Source: Aquipseudomonas alcaligenes_A (GTDB taxonomy: Bacteria > Pseudomonadota > Gammaproteobacteria > Pseudomonadales > Pseudomonadaceae). Taken from it: a stretch of 64,000 nucleotides of DNA. Positions within the stretch are counted from its first letter, which is position 1. Every line of letters begins with the position of its first letter. Shown piece after piece: positions 58,158-64,000 of the stretch. Below the pieces are notes generated by a model. The model did no database searches. It worked only from the letters and a program-made list of their open reading frames with translations, and was not told the DNA's origin. Both the position numbers and the translations under genes were made by a program. Location of the stretch: the NCBI GenBank assembly GCA_048595745.1, contig CP184361.1, one strand, 5' to 3'.

Positions 58158-59314
58158 ACGACACCACCGGCGGCGGCTTCGTGCTGCCGCCTCTCGCGCT
58201 ATACATCCACATTCCCTGGTGCGTGCGCAAATGCCCCTACTGCGATTTCAACTCGCATGCCGCCGGGCCTAGCCTGCCGGAAGAGGAATACGTCGACGCC
58301 CTGCTGGCCGACCTCGACCAGGACCTGGGCCACGTGCACGGCCGCGAGCTGACCTCGATCTTCTTCGGCGGCGGCACCCCCAGCCTGTTCTCGGCCAAGG
58401 CACTCGGCCGGCTGCTGCAGGGCGTGCAGCAGCGCGTGCCGTTCGCCAGCGATATCGAGATCACCCTGGAAGCCAACCCGGGCACCTTCGAGCAGGCCAA
58501 GTTCCGCGACTACCGCAGCCTGGGCATCAACCGCCTGTCGATCGGCGTGCAGAGCTTCCAGGAAGCCAAGCTCAAGGCCCTGGGGCGTATCCACAATGGC
58601 GATGAGGCGATCCGCGCCGCCGATATGGCGCGCGCCGCCGGCTTCGACAACTTCAACCTCGACCTGATGCACGGCCTGCCCGAGCAGAGCATCGAGGACG
58701 CCCTGTACGACCTGCGCACCGCCATCGCCCAGGGGCCGACGCACCTGTCCTGGTACCAACTGACCATGGAGCCCAACACGGTATTCTGGAGCCAGCCGCC
58801 GCAGCTGCCCGAAGACGACCTGCTGTGGGACATCCAGGAAGCCGGCCAGGCCCTGCTGGCCACCGAAGGCTTCGCGCAGTACGAGGTCTCCGCCTATGCC
58901 CAGGCTGGCCGCCAGGCGCGGCATAACCTCAACTACTGGACCTTTGGTGACTTCCTCGGCATCGGCGCCGGCGCCCACGCCAAGCTGAGCGCCCCGGACG
59001 GGCGCATCGTCCGCACCTGGAAGACCCGCCTGCCCAAGGACTACCTCGACCCGGCCAAGGCTTTCCAGGCCGGCGAGCGCGTGCTGGATGCCGGGGAGCT
59101 GCCTTTCGAGTTCCTGATGAACGTGCTGCGCCTGAGCGACGGCGCGCCCGCCGCACTGTTCGAACAACGCACCGGCCTGCCGCTGGCCAGCCTGGAGCAG
59201 GCAAGACGCGAGGCCGAGGCGCGCCAGCTGCTGCAGGCCGACCCGCAGCGCCTGGTCGCCACCCGTGAAGGCCAGTTGTTCCTCAACGACCTGCTGCAGC
59301 ACTTCCTGCCCTGA
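58154..59314 (+). CDS. hemW: Radical SAM heme chaperone HemW
   Basis: The 386-residue protein is a HemW-type radical SAM protein (formerly YggW, HemN-like). The Fe-S cluster site is CVRKCPYC (Cys23, Cys27, Cys30) followed by DFNSH; FFGGGTPSLFS, LEANPGTFE, GVQSFQEAKL and LDLMHGLPEQ are family blocks. The Phe after the third Cys motif (DFNSH) and the missing fourth Cys distinguish HemW from the coproporphyrinogen III dehydrogenase HemN. HemW inserts haem into proteins such as respiratory cytochromes. It overlaps rdgB by four bases. Confidence 0.93.
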   Translation: MNDTTGGGFVLPPLALYIHIPWCVRKCPYCDFNSHAAGPSLPEEEYVDALLADLDQDLGHVHGRELTSIFFGGGTPSLFSAKALGRLLQGVQQRVPFASDIEITLEANPGTFEQAKFRDYRSLGINRLSIGVQSFQEAKLKALGRIHNGDEAIRAADMARAAGFDNFNLDLMHGLPEQSIEDALYDLRTAIAQGPTHLSWYQLTMEPNTVFWSQPPQLPEDDLLWDIQEAGQALLATEGFAQYEVSAYAQAGRQARHNLNYWTFGDFLGIGAGAHAKLSAPDGRIVRTWKTRLPKDYLDPAKAFQAGERVLDAGELPFEFLMNVLRLSDGAPAALFEQRTGLPLASLEQARREAEARQLLQADPQRLVATREGQLFLNDLLQHFLP

Positions 59315-59396
59315 ACCACAGCATGCACCAGCTCTCGGCAGCCCCGTCGACAGACGGTAAACTGCCCGCGCCCGATCATCACAACAAGGACCACCG

Positions 59397-59720
59397 ATGG
59401 ATCTCGTACTCGACCTGATCGCCACCCTCTCGCGCTGGTGCCGTGGCAACCTGTACGACATCTCCCTGGCCATCATGGCCACGCTCTTCGTCCTGTTCGG
59501 GCCCGGCATCAACGCCTGGGTGCAGAAGTCCATCAGCGGCCTCAACTTCGTCCTGCGCACCCTGATCTTCGTGCTGGTCTGCGCCATCGGCTACGGCCTC
59601 GCCATCGTCTTCCTCACGCCCTGGCTGGCCAAGGGCCTGGGCTACTTCAACAACTTCACCCTGTCGCCGGTCCTGCTACTAGTCTTCTTCCTGATCGGCG
59701 TGCTGGCCGATCGCAGCTAG
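59397..59720 (+). CDS. Small membrane protein of the DUF3392 family
   Basis: The 107-residue protein has three membrane segments (SLAIMATLFVLFGPGINAWVQ, LRTLIFVLVCAIGYGLAIVFL and LSPVLLLVFFLIGVLA). The pattern GPGINAWVQ fits DUF3392. Function unknown. It is 82 bases behind hemW. Confidence 0.75.
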   Translation: MDLVLDLIATLSRWCRGNLYDISLAIMATLFVLFGPGINAWVQKSISGLNFVLRTLIFVLVCAIGYGLAIVFLTPWLAKGLGYFNNFTLSPVLLLVFFLIGVLADRS

Positions 59721-59753
59721 CGGCGCCCAGCGGGGCGCCCGTCAAGGAGCCCC

Positions 59754-60008
59754 ATGAAGCCACTCAAGCATCTCTATCTGTACTTCCAGGATGGCCAGCG
59801 CCTGGCCCTGCGCTTTCCCAAGCAGAGCGAGGACCCGGCCGCCGTCGCCCGTGCCCTGCGCAAACAGCTGGAATCGCCCTTCCTGAGCATCGAGGTGGAT
59901 GGCGACCTGCTGATGATTCCGCGCGAAAGCATCAAGTACCTGCAGGTCTGCCCGATGCCAGCCGCCCTGCCGGAGCTGACCATCCAGGGCGCCGAGGTCA
60001 TCGACTAG
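59754..60008 (+). CDS. Small conserved hypothetical protein
   Basis: The 84-residue protein has no signal peptide or membrane segment. I do not recognise the family. It contains SIEVDGDLLMIPRESIKYLQVCP and a Leu/Ile-rich end; the compact alternating beta pattern suggests a small folded domain. The start has AAGGAG eight bases upstream. It is 33 bases behind the DUF3392 gene, probably in the same transcript. Confidence 0.65.
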   Translation: MKPLKHLYLYFQDGQRLALRFPKQSEDPAAVARALRKQLESPFLSIEVDGDLLMIPRESIKYLQVCPMPAALPELTIQGAEVID

Positions 60009-60146
60009 CGCGCCCGCCGCCAGCCAGCCGAGCGGCCCCGGGACTAAGCCACCCTAAAGCCGCTTGGCTATCGCCAATCAATCTAATGCCCGGAGCCAAA
60101 CGGGGATTAAATTGAACCTAGGCAAGTGCAGGGAGAAACGTCACCT

Positions 60147-60548
60147 ATGCAGATCAATGGCTACAGCGGCAACCTGCCTCTCTCGACTCAGGTCATCAAC
60201 AAGTACGGCCCGGCCAATCCCGAACAGGTGAACAAGGCCGTGGACGCTGCTTCCGACCGAGTCGCCGAGCGCCAGGAGAGCCGCGAACTGAGCCAGGCCG
60301 CCACGCGCGGCGCCGCCACCCAGATCTACAGCGCCAACACGCAGCAAAGGCAGATCGAAACCTATCTGGCAGTCGCCAGCGAAGGCCAAGTCGATAGCCA
60401 GCCGAGCACGTTGGAGACCGCACGCAATCTGAGTGAGGCGCAACAGCGCAACGACCAGGCGCAGAACATCACAGACATCGCCAGCCGCCCCGAGCGGCCT
60501 GAGAACGATCCGGCCAGGCCGGAGCCCTACGCTGCAACCTATGCCTGA
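60147..60548 (+). CDS. Hypothetical protein, hydrophilic and disordered-looking
   Basis: The 133-residue protein is rich in Gln, Asn, Arg and Glu, without a signal peptide, membrane segment or recognisable domain. It begins MQINGYSGNLPLSTQ and ends PARPEPYAATYA; repeated EARN/SEAQQRN-like runs suggest a helical, partly disordered protein. An in-frame GTG at 60126 would add seven residues. Its start is preceded by GGGAGAA. It ends 20 bases before a terminator shared with pckA. Not recognised; the N-terminal motif may point to secretion or flagellar-type exports, which I cannot support. Confidence 0.55.
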   Translation: MQINGYSGNLPLSTQVINKYGPANPEQVNKAVDAASDRVAERQESRELSQAATRGAATQIYSANTQQRQIETYLAVASEGQVDSQPSTLETARNLSEAQQRNDQAQNITDIASRPERPENDPARPEPYAATYA

Positions 60549-60567
60549 GCCGCCAGGCGGACAGGCA

Positions 60568-60597
60568 CAAAAAAGCCGCCCTCGGGCGGCTTTTTGC
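60568..60597. terminator. Bidirectional terminator between the hypothetical gene and pckA
   Basis: aaaaaagccgcc-ctcg-ggcggctttttg is a GC hairpin with A and T runs on both flanks. It lies between two convergent genes and can end both. Confidence 0.9.
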
Positions 60598-60610
60598 TTT
60601 GACCTGCAGC

Positions 60611-62152
60611 TTACAGCTGCGGGCCGGCGTTGCGGATGGCGTCAGACACATCGAACTTCTTGAAGTTATCGATGAACTGCTGGGCCAAGCCCTTTGCAGC
60701 TTCGTCATAGGCGTTCTTGTCCGCCCAGGTGTTACGCGGGTTGAGCAGATTGGTCTCGACGCCCGGAACGGCCTTCGGCACGCTCAGGTTGATGATCGGC
60801 AGCTGCTCGGTCTCGGCACCAACCAGAGCGCCGCTCTGGATGGCCGCGATCACGCCACGGGTGGTCGGGATGTTGAAGCGCTTGCCGACACCGTAGCCGC
60901 CACCGGTCCAGCCGGTGTTGACCAGGTAAACCTTGGAGTTGAAGCCACGGATGCGCTTGATCAGCAGCTCGGCGTACTCACCGGCCGGACGCGGGAAGAA
61001 CGGCGCACCAAAGCAGGTGGAGAAGGTCGACTTGATGCCGCCGCCCGAACCCATCTCGGTGGAACCGACCAGTGCGGTGTAGCCGGACAGGAAGTGGTAA
61101 GCCGCCTGCTCTTCGCTGAGGATCGACACCGGCGGCAGTACGCCAGTCAGGTCGCAGGTCAGGAAGATCACGGCATTCGGCTCGCCGCCCAGATTCTTCT
61201 CGGAACGCTTCTCGACCAGCTCCAGCGGGTAGGCCGCGCGGCTGTTCTGGGTCAGGCTGTCGTCGGCGTAGTCGGGTACACGGTTCTCGTCGAGGACCAC
61301 GTTCTCCAGCACGGCGCCGAACTGAATGGCTTTCCAGATCACCGGCTCGTTCTTCTCGGACAGGTCGATGCACTTGGCATAGCAACCACCCTCGATGTTG
61401 AACACCACGCCCTCACCCCAGCCGTGCTCGTCGTCGCCGATCAGGTAGCGGCTCGGGTCGGCCGACAGGGTGGTCTTGCCAGTGCCGGACAGGCCAAAGA
61501 ACAGGGTCACGTCGCCTTCTTCGCCGATGTTGGCGGCGCAGTGCATCGGCAGCACGTCGGCTTCCGGCAGCAGGAAGTTCTGCACGGAGAACATGGCCTT
61601 CTTCATTTCACCGGCGTAGCGCATGCCGGCCAGCAGAACTTTCTTCTGCGCGAAGTTGATGATCACGCAACCATCGGAGTTGGTGCCATCACGCTCCGGT
61701 ACGCACTCGAAGTTGGCGACGTTGAGGATCTGCCACTCGGCCTTGGCGCCCGGGTTGTAGGTTTCCGGGTTGATGAACAGGCAGCGGCCGAACAGGTTCT
61801 GCCAGGCGGTCTGGGTGGTCATCTTCACCGGCAGGTAGTGCTCGGCGGCGGAGCCGACATGGACGTACGAAACGAAGTGGTCCTGAGCGGCGTTGAACGC
61901 CTCGACGCGATCCCACAGGGCATCGAACTTGTCCGCGGGGAACGGACGGTTGATGTTGCCCCAGGCGATCTTGGACTCGGTGCTCGGCTCCTGGACGATG
62001 AAGCGGTCAGCAGGAGAACGGCCGGTACGGTGGCCGGTGCGAACTACCAGAGAGCCATTGGCGGCCAGCTCGCCTTCGCCACGGCGAATGGCCTCTTCGA
62101 CCAGTTGGGCAGCGCTGATGTCGGTGTAAACGGCGGTGTTGGCTTGCGTCAT
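60611..62152 (-). CDS. pckA: Phosphoenolpyruvate carboxykinase (ATP)
   Basis: PckA converts oxaloacetate and ATP to phosphoenolpyruvate, the entry to gluconeogenesis. The 513-residue protein has the family landmarks: RTGRSPADRFIV near residues 42-53, the substrate loop MRYAGEMKKAMF, kinase-1a GLSGTGKTTLSADP (220-233), kinase-2 GDDEHGWGEGVV and GWTGGGYGVGKR. I chose ATG 62152 (MTQANTAVYT), where conservation begins and a GGGGA site is nearby. It shares the gluconeogenic theme with tktA/pgk at the other end. Confidence 0.96.
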   Translation of the reverse strand: MTQANTAVYTDISAAQLVEEAIRRGEGELAANGSLVVRTGHRTGRSPADRFIVQEPSTESKIAWGNINRPFPADKFDALWDRVEAFNAAQDHFVSYVHVGSAAEHYLPVKMTTQTAWQNLFGRCLFINPETYNPGAKAEWQILNVANFECVPERDGTNSDGCVIINFAQKKVLLAGMRYAGEMKKAMFSVQNFLLPEADVLPMHCAANIGEEGDVTLFFGLSGTGKTTLSADPSRYLIGDDEHGWGEGVVFNIEGGCYAKCIDLSEKNEPVIWKAIQFGAVLENVVLDENRVPDYADDSLTQNSRAAYPLELVEKRSEKNLGGEPNAVIFLTCDLTGVLPPVSILSEEQAAYHFLSGYTALVGSTEMGSGGGIKSTFSTCFGAPFFPRPAGEYAELLIKRIRGFNSKVYLVNTGWTGGGYGVGKRFNIPTTRGVIAAIQSGALVGAETEQLPIINLSVPKAVPGVETNLLNPRNTWADKNAYDEAAKGLAQQFIDNFKKFDVSDAIRNAGPQL

Positions 62153-62192
62153 GAGGGTCCCCGTCGGCCGTGGCCGAGTCTTCCGAACGTTG

Positions 62193-62218
62193 TGTAGTGG
62201 GCTGTGAACTCCACTACA
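62193..62218. promoter_or_regulatory. Inverted repeat in the pckA leader/promoter
   Basis: Two perfect 8-base arms, tgtagtgg (62193-62200) and ccactaca (62211-62218), are separated by ten bases, 41 bases upstream of the pckA start. It may be an operator or an mRNA hairpin. No named regulator matches; the rest of the 158-base gap shows possible sigma-70 elements only. Confidence 0.5.
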
Positions 62219-62293
62219 TCGATAAAAAAGTCGCGGGAGTATGCCAGAAAAGCACACTCCTTGGCAGCCTCTTGTCCACTATACCCTTCAATA

Positions 62294-62312
62294 GAGTGCG
62301 GCTATCGCACTC
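62294..62312 (-). terminator. Hairpin overlapping the hslO stop codon
   Basis: gagtgcg-gctat-cgcactc is a 7-bp perfect stem that overlaps the hslO stop codon on the minus strand. The sequence after it in the transcript is only weakly T-rich, so it is either a weak terminator or a 3'-end stabiliser. Confidence 0.4.
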
Positions 62313-63204
62313 AATGGCGAGTTGCCGAGGGTTCCTGGCTGTCTCCGGTGACGAACAGCTGAGCCACGTCGCTGGCATCGAAGAAGTAGCGCTGATTGCA
62401 GAACTGGCAGTCGATTTCCACCTGACCACCGCTTTCCTCCAGCAGTGCCTCGGCATCCGCCTGACCGATGCTGATCAGCGCGCGTGCCGAGCGCTCGCGC
62501 GAACAGCTGCAACGAAACTGCAGCGGGCTTGGCTCGAACAGGCGCACGGCTTCCTGGTGATAGAGGCGGTGCAGCACGGTCGGGTTGTCCAGCCCCAGCA
62601 GCTCCTCGGCGGTCAGGGTATCGGCCAGGGTCAGCAGGTGGTTCCAGCTTTCCTGACGTTCCTCGGCCTCGGTCTGGTGGTGCGGCGGCAGTTGCTGCAG
62701 CAGCAGGCCGCGCGCGCGCTGCCCGTCGGCACGCAGCCAGAAGCGGGTCGGCAGCTGTTCGGAGGTAGCGAAGTAGGCGGTCAGGCTGTCGGCCAGGCTG
62801 TCGCCTTCCAGCTCGACAATGCCCTGGTAGCGCTGGCCCTTGGCCGGATCGATGGTCAGCGCCAGCACGCCGTCCGGCATCAGGTCGCGCAGACCCGCGC
62901 CGGCGTCCACGGCCTCGGCGTCGTAGCGGGCGATGCCGCGCACTTCGCGCTCGCTGGAGCATTCGATCATCACCAGCGGCACCGGACCGGAGGAGCGCGC
63001 CTGCAGGATCAGCAGGCCCTCGAACTTCAGGGTTCCGACCAGCAGGGCAGCCGCGGCGAGCATTTCGCCGAGCAACTGGGCCACCGGCTGCGGGTAGGGA
63101 TGCTTGGCCAGCACGTGCTGGTAGCTCTCGGCGAGACTGACCATCTCGCCGCGAACGTCGTTGTCGTCGAACAGAAAGCGCTGGGTATGATCGAGGTCGT
63201 GCAT
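62311..63204 (-). CDS. hslO: 33-kDa redox-regulated chaperone Hsp33
   Basis: HslO (Hsp33) is a chaperone activated by oxidative unfolding. The 297-residue protein begins with the N-terminal HDLDHTQRFLFDDNDVRGEMV and ends with the redox zinc site: two Cys in FRCSCSRERSARAL and two in DCQFCNQRYFF. This CxC...CxxC arrangement is the switch. The start at 63204 (MHDLDH) follows a poor site but fits the family length. It is upstream of pckA with a 158-base gap, and hslR lies directly upstream in the same direction. Confidence 0.95.
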   Translation of the reverse strand: MHDLDHTQRFLFDDNDVRGEMVSLAESYQHVLAKHPYPQPVAQLLGEMLAAAALLVGTLKFEGLLILQARSSGPVPLVMIECSSEREVRGIARYDAEAVDAGAGLRDLMPDGVLALTIDPAKGQRYQGIVELEGDSLADSLTAYFATSEQLPTRFWLRADGQRARGLLLQQLPPHHQTEAEERQESWNHLLTLADTLTAEELLGLDNPTVLHRLYHQEAVRLFEPSPLQFRCSCSRERSARALISIGQADAEALLEESGGQVEIDCQFCNQRYFFDASDVAQLFVTGDSQEPSATRH

Positions 63205-63339
63205 GGGTACCGCCTGCGAAAAAGGATGACGGGCCGCCGACGCCTCCAACGGATGCGCCGCGCTCTAAGCCCCAGGGAATGACTCGGATTTTAGGGACAA
63301 ATGCCGGCACATCCAAGCCGCGCAGGATGGCCGGCGTAC

Positions 63340-63723
63340 TCAGCCGCGCAGGCCGAGAATCTGCCGGCGCTGCTTCTTGTTCGGTCGTCCATCGGTCTGC
63401 ACCCCCAGCGCGCCAGCCTTGCGCAGGGCCGCCGCTTCCTCGCGACGGGCGATGCTGTCGGCGGTTTCTTCATACAGCAGCTGCGCCTCGGGCGCGCCAC
63501 GACGCACCATGGACAGTGCGCGCACGACCACGGTGCGCTCGTCGAAACCGGCACGGATGACATATTCGTCCCCCACTTTCGGCTCCTTGCCCGGCTTGCA
63601 GCGCTCGCCTCGGCAATGCACCTTGCCACCTTCTATAGCGTCCTTGGCCAGGGAGCGGGTCTTGTAGAAACGCGCTGCCCACAACCACTTGTCCAGGCGC
63701 ACCTTGTCGTCTTTGTCACTCAT
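63340..63723 (-). CDS. hslR: Ribosome-associated heat shock protein Hsp15
   Basis: HslR (Hsp15) is an S4-domain RNA-binding protein that rescues stalled 50S subunits carrying peptidyl-tRNA. The 127-residue protein has the S4 motif VRLDKWLWAARFYKTRSLAKDAIEGGKVHCRGERCKPG, and a basic C-terminal tail (RRQILGLRG). The start at 63723 (MSDKDDKVRLDKWL) is supported by the S4 domain beginning there. It shares direction with hslO, separated by 135 bases. Confidence 0.93.
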   Translation of the reverse strand: MSDKDDKVRLDKWLWAARFYKTRSLAKDAIEGGKVHCRGERCKPGKEPKVGDEYVIRAGFDERTVVVRALSMVRRGAPEAQLLYEETADSIARREEAAALRKAGALGVQTDGRPNKKQRRQILGLRG

Positions 63724-63822
63724 GCTCAGGTCCACATCACTGCATCACAGGTCCGAATCTTGCCTGATGCCGTTGTCACATGGCACAGCTAAACTCCTGC
63801 CAATTTCCGGGGAAAGCCTGCA

Positions 63823-64000
63823 TTGAAGACTTTCGACCAACTGTCGGTGATCGGTCTGCGCGAATGGATCAACCTGCCCGAACTGGGCATGGTCGGCCTG
63901 CGCGCCAAGATCGATACCGGCGCCAGCACCTCGACCCTGCATGCCAGCGACATCGTGCCGTTTGAACGCGACGGCACGCGCTGGGTGCGCTTCACCGCGC
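63823..64000 (+). CDS. Retropepsin-like ATP-dependent zinc protease family protein (RimB-like), cut by window edge
   Basis: About 59 residues are present. They start with TTG at 63823 after a GGGGAAAG site and show VIGLREWINLPELGMVGLRAK and IDTGASTSTLHASDIV, the retropepsin-like DTGAS motif of the family called 'ATP-dependent zinc protease' (DUF, PF05618-type). In Pseudomonas such a gene lies before rimK, near hslR/pckA, and is called rimB. The rest of the gene is outside the window, so the assignment depends on this motif and the neighbourhood. Confidence 0.7.
   Translation, partial: MKTFDQLSVIGLREWINLPELGMVGLRAKIDTGASTSTLHASDIVPFERDGTRWVRFTA

Overview
This is an ordinary-looking, gene-dense stretch of a GC-rich gammaproteobacterial chromosome, almost certainly Pseudomonas. 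The evidence is the gene content and order: the type IV pilus chemosensory cluster pilGHIJK-chpABCDE beside gshB-tonB3-yqgE-ruvX-pyrR-pyrB-pyrC', the pair pilT/pilU next to yggS-proC-yggT, and an ahcY-metF operon behind an S-adenosylhomocysteine (SAH) riboswitch. I see about 60 protein genes, no tRNA or rRNA, no insertion sequence, prophage or CRISPR array, and no gap above 300 bases without a gene. One gene is cut by the right edge (a rimB-like protease). I found no clear frameshift or pseudogene; the only broken-looking protein is the catalytically degenerate dihydroorotase homologue that Pseudomonas normally carries.

Layout. 1-4.8 kb, minus strand: tktA-epd-pgk and an MliC-type lipoprotein gene (sugar phosphate metabolism, vitamin B6 precursor), with palindromic repeats between the genes. 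4.9-7.1 kb: a TDT-family exporter divergent from a LysR regulator. 7.1-18.4 kb, mostly plus: an ArsR-methyltransferase fusion regulator and metK, then ligB, a c-type cytochrome lipoprotein (minus), the riboswitch with ahcY-metF, ppnN, a periplasmic solute-binding protein and an RhlE-type RNA helicase. 18.5-19.7 kb, minus: cytochrome b561 and YceI. 20-24.5 kb, plus: bioA-tpm, rsmE and an alanine/sodium symporter.

24.6-39.7 kb, minus strand: the whole Pil-Chp chemosensory operon, from pilG (first gene) to chpE (last gene), including chpA, which encodes a 2558-residue kinase. 39.9-45.7 kb, plus: gshB, tonB3, yqgE, ruvX and the pyrR-pyrB-pyrC' pyrimidine genes. 45.8-48.4 kb: a tandem TM2 membrane protein (minus), then a radical SAM plus DUF4130 gene pair behind a match to the LexA box. 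48.4-50.6 kb, minus: pilT-pilU retraction ATPases. 50.7-60.5 kb, plus: yggS-proC-yggT-yggU, a dynamin-like GTPase, metX-metW, a DUF4426 gene, rdgB, hemW and three small genes. 60.6-63.7 kb, minus: pckA, hslO, hslR. At the edge: start of rimB (plus).

How it fits together. Two themes dominate. The first is the SAM/methionine cycle: MetX/MetW make activated homoserine, MetK makes SAM, AhcY removes SAH, MetF regenerates methyl-folate, and several methyltransferases (RsmE, Tpm, PilK) use SAM. Control is visible at two levels: a 30-bp palindrome in front of the ArsR-methyltransferase/metK genes, and an SAH riboswitch in front of ahcY-metF. The second is type IV pilus motility: PilJ senses, ChpA/PilI/ChpC relay, PilK and ChpB adapt, PilG/PilH respond, PilT/PilU retract and TonB3 supports pilus function. 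The most unusual item I can support is the probable SOS control of the radical SAM/DUF4130 pair.
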